From assembly GCA_964412395.1 (NCBI GenBank), contig CAYPOY010000230.1, forward strand, positions 1 through 8,384: DNA of 8,384 nucleotides, read 5' to 3'. Each line of letters starts with the position of its first letter. Position 1 is the first letter of the stretch. The notes under the pieces were generated by a model. That model worked only from the letters and a program-made list of their open reading frames with translations, searched no databases and had not been told where the DNA came from. Shown here in pieces: positions 1 to 5,646 of the stretch. The position numbers and the translations under genes were made by a program. The DNA comes from CAYPOY01 sp964412395. Its GTDB lineage: Bacteria > Chloroflexota > Anaerolineae > B4-G1.

Positions 1-1
1 C

Positions 2-271
2 CGAGCGATGAAGCGAGCGGTGCAGGGGGCGATGCGCGCCGGTGCGCAGGGAATTAAGGTCATGTGCAAGGGACGTCTGCATGGGTCCGAAATGGCACGC
101 CAGGCATGGCAGCGCGAGGGACGAGTACCGTTGCAGACATTGCGCGCCGACATTGATTACGCTCAGGAAGAGGCGCATACTACCTATGGCCGCATTGGGG
201 TGAAGGTGTGGGTCTATAAGGGCGAGGTATTGCCTGAGGTAAGGGCGCAGGAAAAACCCTTCGTGGTCTAA
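2..271 (+). CDS. rpsC: 30S ribosomal protein S3, C-terminal part (5' end outside window)
   Basis: This is the C-terminal ~89 residues of S3, a small-subunit head protein at the mRNA entry channel. The reading frame is open from base 2, so the true start and the N-terminal KH domain lie upstream of the window. Diagnostic S3 C-domain stretches are visible: RAMKRAVQGAMRAGAQGIKV near the start of the fragment, then EGRVPLQTLRADIDY, EAHTTYGRIGVKVW and YKGEVLP. The common 'SGRLGGAE' stretch reads KGRLHGSE here, an ordinary variation. It ends with TAA and is followed by a 39-nt gap to rplP, the usual next gene of the S10 cluster. Only the missing 5' end limits the call. Confidence 0.97.
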   Translation, partial: RAMKRAVQGAMRAGAQGIKVMCKGRLHGSEMARQAWQREGRVPLQTLRADIDYAQEEAHTTYGRIGVKVWVYKGEVLPEVRAQEKPFVV

Positions 272-310
272 GTATGTGGGTCTGGACCTGTTGGGAGAGG
301 GGGCAGGACG

Positions 311-736
311 ATGTTGATGCCAAAACGGGTGAAGTATCGCAAACAGATGCGCGGCCGGATGAAGGGCAAGGCCACGCGCGGGACTGAGGTCGCGTTCGGA
401 GAGTACGGGTTGCGGGCTCTGGAGCCGGCGTGGGTCACGGCGCGGCAAATTGAGGCAGCGCGGCGCGCAATTGTGCACTATTTGCGACGGCGTGGAAAGT
501 ATTGGATTCGTATTTTCCCCGATAAGCCAGTCACGGCCAAGCCGGCTGAGACTCGCATGGGCAAGGGCAAAGGGGCGGTGGATCACTGGGTGGCCGTGGT
601 CAAGCCGGGCCGCATTATGTTCGAACTGAGTGGTGTGTCTGAGGAGATGGCACGCGAGGCGATGCGTTTGGCGTCCCATAAGTTGCCTATCAAGTGCCGG
701 TTCGTAAAGCGCGCAGGAATCTCTGCTGGGGAATAG
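311..736 (+). CDS. rplP: 50S ribosomal protein L16
   Basis: L16 is a large-subunit protein near the A-site tRNA elbow and 5S rRNA. The 141-aa length is normal for the family. The start MLMPKRVKYRK is the canonical bacterial N-terminus, and a purine-rich SD (GGGAGAGGGGG) lies just upstream. Typical later motifs are FGEYGLRALEPAWVTARQIE, the loop RMGKGKGAVDHWVA that reaches toward the peptidyl-transferase centre, and SHKLPIKCRFV near the end. The TAG stop sits inside the GGAGAGG SD region of rpmC only 7 nt before the next start, so the two genes are probably translationally coupled. Confidence 0.98.
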   Translation: MLMPKRVKYRKQMRGRMKGKATRGTEVAFGEYGLRALEPAWVTARQIEAARRAIVHYLRRRGKYWIRIFPDKPVTAKPAETRMGKGKGAVDHWVAVVKPGRIMFELSGVSEEMAREAMRLASHKLPIKCRFVKRAGISAGE

Positions 737-743
737 GAGAGGT

Positions 744-962
744 ATGCAGGCACGGGAGATTCGAATCTGGACTACGGAAGAGTTGCAAAGTCGGCTGGAG
801 GATGCTTACCGGGAACTCTTCGCTCTGCGCCGTGAATTAGCCATGGGGCGTCTGGAAGATCATAATCGGGTAAGGGTTGTGAGGCGTGACATCGCCCGGA
901 TGAAGACGATCCTTCGCGAGCGTGCGTTGATCACTGAGTTGGTCGAGGAGGCAGCATGGTGA
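744..962 (+). CDS. rpmC: 50S ribosomal protein L29
   Basis: L29 is a small, mostly helical large-subunit protein near the peptide exit tunnel, where it helps form the docking area for signal recognition particle and trigger factor. The 72-aa product has the family pattern: EELQSRLEDAYRELFALRRELAMGRLEDHNRVRVVRRDIARMKTILRER in outline, an antiparallel coiled-coil hairpin with the conserved N-x-x-R-V-R turn (about residues 41-46). The C-terminal extension (ALITELVEEAAW) is slightly longer than the shortest homologues. Its last 7 nt overlap the rpsQ start, and the GAGGAGG SD of rpsQ lies inside rpmC. Position between rplP and rpsQ is standard. Confidence 0.96.
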   Translation: MQAREIRIWTTEELQSRLEDAYRELFALRRELAMGRLEDHNRVRVVRRDIARMKTILRERALITELVEEAAW

Positions 963-1249
963 GGGAGCGGCGCGTTTCTACGGGAAAGCGGCTCGTTGGC
1001 AGCGTAGTGAGCGACAAGATGGACAAGACTGTGGTGGTACGTGTTGAGCGTATGGCACGTCATCCGCGATACGGCAAAGTGTTGCGCCGGGTGAAAAAGT
1101 ACAAAGCTCACGATGAGGGGAACGTCTGCCGCATTGGTGACTTGGTGCGCATTGTCGAATCCCGCCCGCTGAGCCGTGAGAAGCGGTGGGTCGTGGAGGA
1201 GATATTGAAGCGAACTGAGGCTGGAACGGTAACGGGGGTTGAGCAATGA
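956..1249 (+). CDS. rpsQ: 30S ribosomal protein S17
   Basis: S17 is a primary 16S rRNA-binding protein with an OB fold that helps nucleate small-subunit assembly. The 97-aa product carries the signature LVGSVVSDKMDKTVVVRVER (about residues 13-32), then HPRYGKVLRRVKKYKAHDE and GDLVRIVESRPLSREKRW, all typical. A basic N-terminal tail of about 11 residues precedes the core. The ATG overlaps the rpmC stop by 7 nt and has GAGGAGG 4 nt upstream, so coupled translation is likely. The stop overlaps the rplN start as ATGA. Confidence 0.98.
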   Translation: MVRERRVSTGKRLVGSVVSDKMDKTVVVRVERMARHPRYGKVLRRVKKYKAHDEGNVCRIGDLVRIVESRPLSREKRWVVEEILKRTEAGTVTGVEQ

Positions 1250-1617
1250 TCCAGCAGGAGAGCCGCCTGCGGGTGGCCGACAACACCGGGGCGCGGGAGG
1301 TCCTCGTCATCCGTGTATTGGGCGGTTCCAGGCGACGGTACGGTAGAGTGGGTGACATCGTCGTGGCGACCGTGAAGCAGGCCACCTCGAGGGCGCAGGT
1401 GAAGAAAGGGGAGATCGTGCGAGCAGTAATTGTGCGCACGGCGAAGGAGTACCGACGTCCTGACGGATCCAGCATTCGCTTCGATGATAACGCGGCGGTG
1501 ATTTTGGATGAAGCAAGCTGGAACCCGAAGGGCACGCGCATCTTCGGGCCGGTGGCCCGCGAGTTGCGGGAAAAGGGCTTCATGAAGATCGTCTCGCTGG
1601 CTCCTGAGGTACTGTAG
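1246..1617 (+). CDS. rplN: 50S ribosomal protein L14
   Basis: L14 is a highly conserved large-subunit protein at the subunit interface, forming bridges to 16S rRNA and touching L19. The product is 123 aa, almost exactly the family length (about 122). It starts MIQQESRLRVADNTGAREV, the canonical L14 N-terminus, and contains GDIVVATVKQA, the basic KKGEIVRAVIVRT segment, the loop DGSSIRFDDNAAVIL, and the C-terminal GTRIFGPVARELREKGFMKI. The ATG overlaps the rpsQ TGA by 4 nt; only a weak G-rich SD is visible, which fits re-initiation by ribosomes finishing rpsQ. Confidence 0.98.
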   Translation: MIQQESRLRVADNTGAREVLVIRVLGGSRRRYGRVGDIVVATVKQATSRAQVKKGEIVRAVIVRTAKEYRRPDGSSIRFDDNAAVILDEASWNPKGTRIFGPVARELREKGFMKIVSLAPEVL

Positions 1618-1628
1618 GGACGACGATT

Positions 1629-1635
1629 GGAGGAG
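1629..1635 (+). promoter_or_regulatory. Shine-Dalgarno site that decides the rplX start
   Basis: GGAGGAG lies 8 nt before the GTG at 1644 but directly abuts or overlaps an in-frame GTG at 1635. Normal SD-to-start spacing therefore favours 1644 as the rplX initiation codon. Confidence 0.75.
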
Positions 1636-1643
1636 TGTACAGG

Positions 1644-1970
1644 GTGGGCAACCGAATCAAGAAGGGCGATACTGTAGAGGTCGTTTCCGGCAACGACTGG
1701 GGCCTGCGGGGGATGGTGCAGCGGGTATTGCCGAAGAAAAATCGTGTTGTTGTCTCCGGAGTCAACACTGTCAAGAAGCACCAGCGTCCTATGCGTGCTG
1801 GACGCGGTCAGGTTCAACCAGGCATCATCGAGTTTGAGGCCCCGATTCATATCTCCGACGTCATGCTGGTGTGCCCCCGGTGCGATCAGCGTACGCGCGT
1901 GGGGTTTGCCTGGCAGGAGGATGGGCGTAAGGTGCGCGTGTGCAAGCAGTGTGGTGAGGCAATTGACTAG
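1644..1970 (+). CDS. rplX: 50S ribosomal protein L24, zinc-ribbon form
   Basis: L24 is an early large-subunit assembly initiator that binds 23S rRNA near the exit tunnel. The GTG start at 1644 gives a 108-aa protein beginning MGNRIKKGDTVEVVSGNDWG, the normal KOW-domain opening; an upstream in-frame GTG at 1635 would add three residues but sits against the SD. The KOW core (about residues 5-35) is followed by KKNRVVVSGVNTVKKHQRP and EAPIHISDVMLVCP. Four cysteines (C77-x2-C80 and C100-x2-C103) form a C-terminal zinc ribbon, which many but not all bacterial L24 proteins have. The gene ends in tandem stops, TAGTAG. It sits between rplN and rplE, as is standard. Confidence 0.96.
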   Translation: MGNRIKKGDTVEVVSGNDWGLRGMVQRVLPKKNRVVVSGVNTVKKHQRPMRAGRGQVQPGIIEFEAPIHISDVMLVCPRCDQRTRVGFAWQEDGRKVRVCKQCGEAID

Positions 1971-2007
1971 TAGCAGGTTCTCATACCTGGGGTAGGAAGG
2001 CAGACTG

Positions 2008-2553
2008 ATGCAGCATTTGCAGAAGCGTTATCGTGAAGATGTCCGGCCTGCGCTGATGCAGGAGTTCGGATACCGGAACATTATGGAGGCGCCGCGCCTG
2101 CGCAAGATCGTGGTCAACGTGGGCGTGGGCGAAGCGCTGGAGAACGCTAAGGCGCTGGATCACGTGGTGCAGGACATTGCGACGATAACCGGACAGCATC
2201 CTGTGATCACTCGAGCGCGTAAGTCCATTGCGAGTTTCAAATTGCGAGAGGGCCGTGCCATCGGTGTCAAGGTAACATTGCGAGGGGAACGCATGTGGGC
2301 GTTTTTCGATCGACTGTGCAATGTGGCACTGCCGCGTCAGCGTGACTTCCGTGGTGTCCCCGACACCCTCGATGGGCATGGAAACTTCACACTGGGGTTG
2401 CGTGAGCAACTGATGTTCCCCGAGGTGGACTACGACTCAATTGACAAGATACGTGGTATGGAGGTCAGTATGGTTACCACCGCCTATACGGACGAGGAGG
2501 GGCGGCGGCTGCTGGAGTTGTTGGGGATGCCGTTCCGTCGCCGGGGCTGGTAG
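2008..2553 (+). CDS. rplE: 50S ribosomal protein L5
   Basis: L5 binds 5S rRNA in the central protuberance and contacts P-site tRNA and the small-subunit head. The 181-aa length is close to the family norm of about 179. Typical stretches are the N-terminal LQKRYREDVRPALMQEFGY, APRLRKIVVNVGVGEA (about residues 28-43), ITGQHPVITRARKSIASFKLREG, the GVKVTLRGERMW segment, and LPRQRDFRGV followed by G(H)GNFTLGLREQLMFPEVDYD and IRGMEVSMVTTA. The ATG has GGAAGG 8 nt upstream. The TAG stop is the first three bases of an 8-bp direct repeat that brackets the inserted element downstream. Confidence 0.98.
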   Translation: MQHLQKRYREDVRPALMQEFGYRNIMEAPRLRKIVVNVGVGEALENAKALDHVVQDIATITGQHPVITRARKSIASFKLREGRAIGVKVTLRGERMWAFFDRLCNVALPRQRDFRGVPDTLDGHGNFTLGLREQLMFPEVDYDSIDKIRGMEVSMVTTAYTDEEGRRLLELLGMPFRRRGW

Positions 2554-2558
2554 CCTGG
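2551..2558 (+). repeat. Left copy of 8-bp direct repeat TAGCCTGG
   Basis: TAGCCTGG begins at the rplE stop codon and recurs exactly at 2699-2706. The two copies flank a palindromic 140-bp insert, as expected of a target-site duplication. The repeat identity is seen directly; its origin by transposition is inferred. Confidence 0.7.
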
Positions 2559-2698
2559 TTTTCGGTACAAAACGCTCCAAGCCCCCGTCTCGGGGGTGTC
2601 CCATGCGACGAGCGGGTGCTTTTTACGCTGTATTCTTGCCCGCGACGCCCCCGGGGACGGGGGCTGGGAGCACTGGAAAACTGTTTGGCACCGCGAAC
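2559..2698. mobile_element. Putative MITE-like palindromic element inserted between rplE and rpsN
   Basis: This non-coding ~140-bp segment fills most of the 167-nt rplE-rpsN gap. It lies exactly between two TAGCCTGG copies. Its ends carry imperfect inverted repeats: CGGTACAAAAC (2563-2573) against the reverse complement of 2683-2693, CGGTGCCAAAC, 9 of 11 matching. Further in is a longer inverted repeat (2574-2600 against 2644-2671). Removing the insert plus one 8-bp copy leaves a 19-nt rplE-rpsN gap with the GGAG SD of rpsN intact, the kind of spacing seen elsewhere in this cluster. It encodes no recognisable transposase, so it would be a non-autonomous element. A native structured spacer with a chance 8-bp repeat remains possible. 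Confidence 0.5.
2574..2671. repeat. Nested GC-rich inverted repeat (arms ~27 nt, loop 43 nt)
   Basis: The left arm 2574-2600 (GCTCC, then AGCCCCCGTC, then GGGGG and GTC) is complementary to the right arm 2644-2671 with two apparent G-U positions in RNA, one mismatch and one single-nucleotide bulge. Each arm is itself palindromic: CCCCC-GTCTC-GGGGG at 2582-2596, and a C5/G5 pair around GGGGAC in the right arm. The transcript could therefore fold as one long stem or as two small hairpins. A T5 run lies in the loop (2620-2624), but 23 nt from the left hairpin and not after the long stem, so it does not look like a classical terminator. Confidence 0.8.
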
Positions 2699-2706
2699 TA
2701 GCCTGG
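2699..2706 (+). repeat. Right copy of 8-bp direct repeat TAGCCTGG
   Basis: Exact second copy of 2551-2558, lying immediately upstream of the rpsN SD (GGAG at 2710-2713). It marks the right edge of the putative insertion. Confidence 0.7.
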
Positions 2707-2720
2707 ATTGGAGAAGTGAA

Positions 2721-2903
2721 ATGACGAGAAAGTGTCTGCCGATTCGAGAGACGCGACGTAAGTATAAGGTGCAAGTGCGGAATCGTTGTAGGATATGCGG
2801 TCGGCCGCGGGGCTATATCCGGCGCTTCCAGATGTGCCGCATCTGCTTCCGGGAGCGGGCTTTGAGGGGCGAGATCCCCGGTGTAGTAAAGTCGAGTTGG
2901 TGA
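2721..2903 (+). CDS. rpsN: 30S ribosomal protein S14 type Z (zinc form)
   Basis: S14 is a small-subunit head protein needed late in assembly. At 60 aa this is the short zinc-binding type, with C23-x2-C26 and C39-x2-C42 forming the zinc knuckle and RxCRICGRPRGYIRRFQMCRIC in outline. The C-terminus GEIPGVVKSSW corresponds to the near-universal G-V-R-K-A-S-W ending but has V where R is usual and S where A is usual. The start ATG has GGAG 7 nt upstream; the frame stays open upstream to an ATG at 2616, but that extension runs through the repeat element and has no S14 homology. The gene lies between rplE and rpsH as in other spc operons. Confidence 0.97.
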   Translation: MTRKCLPIRETRRKYKVQVRNRCRICGRPRGYIRRFQMCRICFRERALRGEIPGVVKSSW

Positions 2904-2930
2904 GCGAACGGGAACGAGAGGTCTTATCCA

Positions 2931-3338
2931 ATGACAATGTCTGATCCGATAGCCGATATGTTGACGCGCATACGCAATACCCTGGCAGTGGGGCATCCGG
3001 GTGTGCGCGTGCCTTCTTCTAAGATCAAGGTGGCGATTGCCAAGATCTTGAAAAGCGAGGGGTTCGTTGAGGATTATTACGTGACGCATGAGCGCCCACA
3101 GCCACAACTGGTTATCAGGCTCAAGTACGTGGGCGAGAGGAAGGAGCGCCACCCGGTCGTCACGGGTTTAAAGCGCGTGAGTAAGCCGGGGCGCCGTGTC
3201 TATACACGTGCATCGGCGATACCGTGGGTGCGAAGCGGCATGGGGATCGCTATTCTCTCGACGCCCAAGGGAGTGTTGACGGGACAGCAAGCCCGTCGCC
3301 TGGGTGTGGGCGGTGAAGTGTTGTGCTACGTGTGGTAG
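2931..3338 (+). CDS. rpsH: 30S ribosomal protein S8
   Basis: S8 is a primary 16S rRNA-binding protein of the central domain. In E. coli it also represses the spc operon by binding its mRNA near rplE; no such site could be recognised here by eye. The 135-aa product begins MTMSDPIADMLTRIRN, the standard opening, followed by VRVPSSKIKVAIAKILKSEGFVEDY. The C-terminal rRNA-binding domain ends with GMGIAILSTPKGVLTGQQAR and GVGGEVLCYVW, a diagnostic ending. The ATG at 2931 is chosen over an in-frame ATG at 2937 because GAGAGG (2916-2921) is better spaced for it. Confidence 0.98.
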   Translation: MTMSDPIADMLTRIRNTLAVGHPGVRVPSSKIKVAIAKILKSEGFVEDYYVTHERPQPQLVIRLKYVGERKERHPVVTGLKRVSKPGRRVYTRASAIPWVRSGMGIAILSTPKGVLTGQQARRLGVGGEVLCYVW

Positions 3339-3357
3339 GTGTTGAGGGAGGCAGGTA

Positions 3358-3906
3358 GTGTCACGGATTGGTCGTATGCCCATCCCTCTACCCGAGGGGG
3401 TGAGGGTTGATGTTCAAGGCAGCCAGGTGACGGTGACGGGGCCCAAGGGCAGTCTTTCCCGCGAGTTCCACCCAGATATGGAGATTGTGCTGGAAGATGG
3501 TAAGTTGGGGGTGCATCGCCCGACCGATCAACGGCACCATAGGGCGCTGCATGGTCTGACACGGGCGTTGCTGAATAACATGGTGATCGGCGTGGCGCAG
3601 GGTTTTCAAAAGCAGTTGGAGGTCCACGGCGTAGGGTATCGGGTGGACTTGCAGGGGGACGGGAGTCTGTTGCTACAACTGGGCTTCTCCCATCCGGTTA
3701 ACATCGCCCCGCCCGAGGGGATTCAGTTTGAGGTTGAAGCTCGCTCAAAAGTGATCAAGGTGAGTGGGATTGATAAAGAGTTGGTGGGGCGAATGGCGGC
3801 GGAGATCCGTGCCTGGCGGCCGCCTGAGCCCTATAAGGGTAAGGGCATCCGGTACGTCGGCGAGTACGTTCGCCACAAAGCTGGCAAGGCCGGCAAGATT
3901 GGCTAA
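3358..3906 (+). CDS. rplF: 50S ribosomal protein L6
   Basis: L6 lies near the GTPase-associated centre and sarcin-ricin loop of the large subunit. The 182-aa product starts at GTG (MSRIGRMPIPLPEGV, canonical), with GGGAGG 6 nt upstream. It shows the two repeated L6 domains: the first with VTVTGPKGSLSREF, the second with EVHGVGYRVDLQGD, LQLGFSHPVNI and SGIDKELVGRMAAEIRAWRPPEPYKGKGIRYVGE. The ending RHKAGKAGKIG resembles the usual R-K-E-G-K-x-G-K tail. The position after rpsH and before rplR is standard. Confidence 0.98.
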   Translation: MSRIGRMPIPLPEGVRVDVQGSQVTVTGPKGSLSREFHPDMEIVLEDGKLGVHRPTDQRHHRALHGLTRALLNNMVIGVAQGFQKQLEVHGVGYRVDLQGDGSLLLQLGFSHPVNIAPPEGIQFEVEARSKVIKVSGIDKELVGRMAAEIRAWRPPEPYKGKGIRYVGEYVRHKAGKAGKIG

Positions 3907-3940
3907 TGGATGAACTTGATCAGTGGATTGAGGTTGAGAT

Positions 3941-4306
3941 ATGCCAGAGATTGACCGTCGAGTAGCCCGCTTGCGGCGACACAGGCGTGTGCGGAAGCAT
4001 GTGGTTGGGACGCCAGAGCGACCGCGATTGAACGTTTTTCGCAGCTTGCATCACATCTACGTTCATGTGATTGATGATAGCCGGGGGCATACGCTGGTCT
4101 CTGCTTCGACTATTGACCCGGAGGTAGCAGCGCAGCTTCAGGGGTTGACGAAGACTGAACAAGCGCATGTGGTGGGTAAGGTGTTGGCGGAGCGTGCATT
4201 GAGCCAGGGTATCAAGAAGGTAGTCTTCGACCGTGGTGGGTACAAGTATCACGGCCGGGTGAAGGCTCTGGCGGACGCAGCCCGTGAGGGTGGGCTCAAG
4301 TTTTGA
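3941..4306 (+). CDS. rplR: 50S ribosomal protein L18
   Basis: L18 binds 5S rRNA together with L5 in the central protuberance. The 121-aa protein has a basic N-terminal tail (RRVARLRRHRRVRKHV), then GTPERPRLNVFRSLHHIYVHVIDDSRGHTLVSAST, the typical L18 core opening. It closes with VGKVLAERALSQGIKKVVFDRGGYKYHGRVKALADAAREGGLKF in outline, containing the diagnostic F-D-R-G-G-Y-x-Y-H-G-R-V motif. The ATG has GAGG (3930-3933) 7 nt upstream. Length matches the bacterial family of about 117-122 aa. Confidence 0.98.
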   Translation: MPEIDRRVARLRRHRRVRKHVVGTPERPRLNVFRSLHHIYVHVIDDSRGHTLVSASTIDPEVAAQLQGLTKTEQAHVVGKVLAERALSQGIKKVVFDRGGYKYHGRVKALADAAREGGLKF

Positions 4307-4337
4307 GGACGAAAGTCTGAGGCGCAACGGAGGCAGG

Positions 4338-4877
4338 ATGGCTAGAGGGAGCTTACGGGATCGCAAGGTCTTCGAGGAGCGAGATGAACTGGATGAGCGC
4401 GTCGTGGACATCACGAGAGTTGCGAAGGTCGTTAAGGGAGGGCGGCGCTTTAACTTCCGCGTGGTCGCGGTAGTGGGCGACAACCGTGGGCAGGTCGGCA
4501 TAGGGGTCGGCAAGGCGCGCGGTGTCCCCGATGCGATTCGTAAGGCGACGGAACGGGCGCGGCGCAGCATGCGACCCATAGCGTTGGTGCAGACCACGAT
4601 CCCGCACGAGGTGATCGGGCGGTGTGGCGGCGCGAAGGTGCTCCTTAAGCCATCTGCGCCCGGGACGGGCGTAATCGCAGCCGGTGGTGTACGCGCCGTG
4701 TTGGAGGCTGTCGGCGTGCACGATGTGCTTACCAAGTCACAGGGCAGTTCTAACGTCCTCAATGTGGTGCGGGCGACGATGGATGGCTTGATGCAGCTGA
4801 GTCGTGTGGAGGATGTGGCCCGTGAGCGCGGTGTGCCTGAGGTCAAAGTGATGCCGTTCTGGAGGCGAGCACGATGA
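4338..4877 (+). CDS. rpsE: 30S ribosomal protein S5
   Basis: S5 sits at the mRNA entry side of the small subunit and influences decoding fidelity; its KGGRRFNF loop (about residues 33-40) corresponds to the region linked to spectinomycin resistance in E. coli. The 179-aa product has the N-terminal dsRNA-binding-like domain (residues ~18-82, with VVAVVGDNRGQVGIGVGKAR) and the C-terminal domain with IPHEVIGRCGGAKVLLKPSA, GTGVIAAGGVRAVLEAVGV and NVVRATMDGL. The ATG at 4338 has GGAGG 4 nt upstream. An in-frame ATG at 4284 would overlap rplR by 23 nt and adds non-homologous residues, so it was not used. The stop overlaps the rpmD start by 4 nt. Confidence 0.97.
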   Translation: MARGSLRDRKVFEERDELDERVVDITRVAKVVKGGRRFNFRVVAVVGDNRGQVGIGVGKARGVPDAIRKATERARRSMRPIALVQTTIPHEVIGRCGGAKVLLKPSAPGTGVIAAGGVRAVLEAVGVHDVLTKSQGSSNVLNVVRATMDGLMQLSRVEDVARERGVPEVKVMPFWRRAR

Positions 4878-5074
4878 GCGCTGCGAAGAAGGAAGGGTTG
4901 TTGCGTATCACGCTTACGAAGAGCCCGATCGGATATTCCTACCGGCAGAAACGAACGGTGCGGGCATTGGGTCTGCGGCGGATGCATCAGACAGTGGAGC
5001 AAAAGAACACTCCGGTCATCCGGGGGATGATCGCTAAGGTGAAACACCTGGTGACGGTGGAGGAAGTGGATTAG
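4874..5074 (+). CDS. rpmD: 50S ribosomal protein L30
   Basis: L30 is a small large-subunit protein with a ferredoxin-like fold. The 66-aa product shows the family pattern: LLRITLTKSPIGYSYRQKRTV, then RALGLRRMHQTVEQKNTPVIRGMIAKVKHLVTVEEV in outline, including the conserved L-G-L-R-R/K-x-x-Q/H-T-V and I-R-G-M motifs. A short N-terminal extension (MSAAKKEG) precedes the core. The ATG overlaps the rpsE TGA by 4 nt, so translation is probably coupled. The position before rplO is standard. Confidence 0.97.
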   Translation: MSAAKKEGLLRITLTKSPIGYSYRQKRTVRALGLRRMHQTVEQKNTPVIRGMIAKVKHLVTVEEVD

Positions 5075-5080
5075 GGAGTT

Positions 5081-5096
5081 AGTTGGTCAGTTGGTT
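5081..5096 (+). repeat. Two-unit short tandem repeat AGTTGGTY in the rpmD-rplO gap
   Basis: AGTTGGTC (5081-5088) is followed directly by AGTTGGTT (5089-5096), and a partial AGTT precedes it. It fills the spacer just upstream of the rplO SD. It may be low-complexity spacer; no function is evident. Confidence 0.6.
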
Positions 5097-5098
5097 GT

Positions 5099-5107
5099 AG
5101 GGGGTGA
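5099..5107 (+). promoter_or_regulatory. Strong Shine-Dalgarno site that decides the rplO start
   Basis: AGGGGGTGA matches the ideal AGGAGGTGA at 8 of 9 positions. The G-run ends 6 nt before the GTG at 5111 but only 3 nt before the adjoining GTG at 5108, which favours 5111. Confidence 0.75.
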
Positions 5108-5110
5108 GTG

Positions 5111-5590
5111 GTGAAGTTACACGATTTGAAGCCCGCTGATGGATCGGCGAAGAAGCGTAAGCGCGTGGGGCGCGGTATTGCTGCCGGGCAGGGTAAGACG
5201 GCTGGGCGTGGTACGAAAGGTCAGAAGGCCCGCAGTGGTGGTGGCGTGTCGCTCTACTTTGAGGGTGGTCAGTTGCCCTTGGTGCGCAAGCTCCCGTTCG
5301 CGCGGGGCGTGGGTTTCCGCGATCCGTGGCGCGTCCGGTTCACGCCGGTGAACCTGGAACGGCTCGCGGTCTTCCAGAAGGAGACCGACGTCACCCCGGA
5401 GGCGCTAGTCGAGGCAGGCATCATCAAGCGCGCGGACGAGTTGGTGGTGATCCTGGGGCGCGGAGATTTGAAGCACCCGCTCACGGTGGAGGCGCACCGG
5501 TTTTCGGATAGCGCGTGGGCCAAGATCGAGGCGGCGGGGGGAGTGGTGGAGGAACTGCCCTGGCAGCGAGGCGGCTATCGAACGCGGTAG
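5111..5590 (+). CDS. rplO: 50S ribosomal protein L15
   Basis: L15 is a large-subunit assembly protein whose long basic N-terminal tail threads into 23S rRNA. The GTG at 5111 gives 159 aa starting MKLHDLKPADGS, the canonical opening; the preceding GTG at 5108 would add one Met and has poorer SD spacing. Diagnostic features are the glycine- and lysine-rich tail KRVGRGIAAGQGKTAGRGTK (about residues 17-36), then GQKARSGG, YFEGGQLPLVRKLPFARGVGF, and the C-terminal globular domain with FTPVNLERL, LVVILGRGDLKHPLTVEAHRFSDSA and KIEAAGGVVEEL. It lies between rpmD and secY, as is standard. Confidence 0.97.
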   Translation: MKLHDLKPADGSAKKRKRVGRGIAAGQGKTAGRGTKGQKARSGGGVSLYFEGGQLPLVRKLPFARGVGFRDPWRVRFTPVNLERLAVFQKETDVTPEALVEAGIIKRADELVVILGRGDLKHPLTVEAHRFSDSAWAKIEAAGGVVEELPWQRGGYRTR

Positions 5591-5634
5591 GACGCGGATT
5601 GCAGGACAACAGCGAATTTGGATGGTAGCAGACT

Positions 5635-5639
5635 GGGAG
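5635..5639 (+). promoter_or_regulatory. Shine-Dalgarno site that decides the secY start
   Basis: GGGAG lies 7 nt before the ATG at 5647 and 4 nt before an in-frame GTG at 5644. The ATG is preferred. Confidence 0.65.
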
Positions 5640-5646
5640 TGATGTG

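Noticed and set aside
978..1850. Long minus-strand open frame (290 codons) opposite rpsQ-rplN-rplX
   Set aside because: It lies opposite three confidently identified ribosomal genes, has no recognisable domain, and is a by-product of their codon bias. The same applies to the minus-strand frames at 2484-3152, 3920-5047 and 7072-7953.
2582..2624. Intrinsic terminator made of the CCCCC/GGGGG hairpin and the T5 run at 2620-2624
   Set aside because: The T-run is 23 nt beyond the hairpin, not adjacent, and essential co-directional ribosomal genes follow. At most a processing or pausing element.
2616..2720. In-frame upstream extension of rpsN from an ATG at 2616
   Set aside because: It would run through the repeat element, adds 35 residues with no S14 homology, and has no SD comparable with the one before 2721.
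5591..5646. rplO-secY spacer inspected for a promoter or repeat
   Set aside because: No convincing -35/-10 pair or inverted repeat was seen; only the secY SD is supported.
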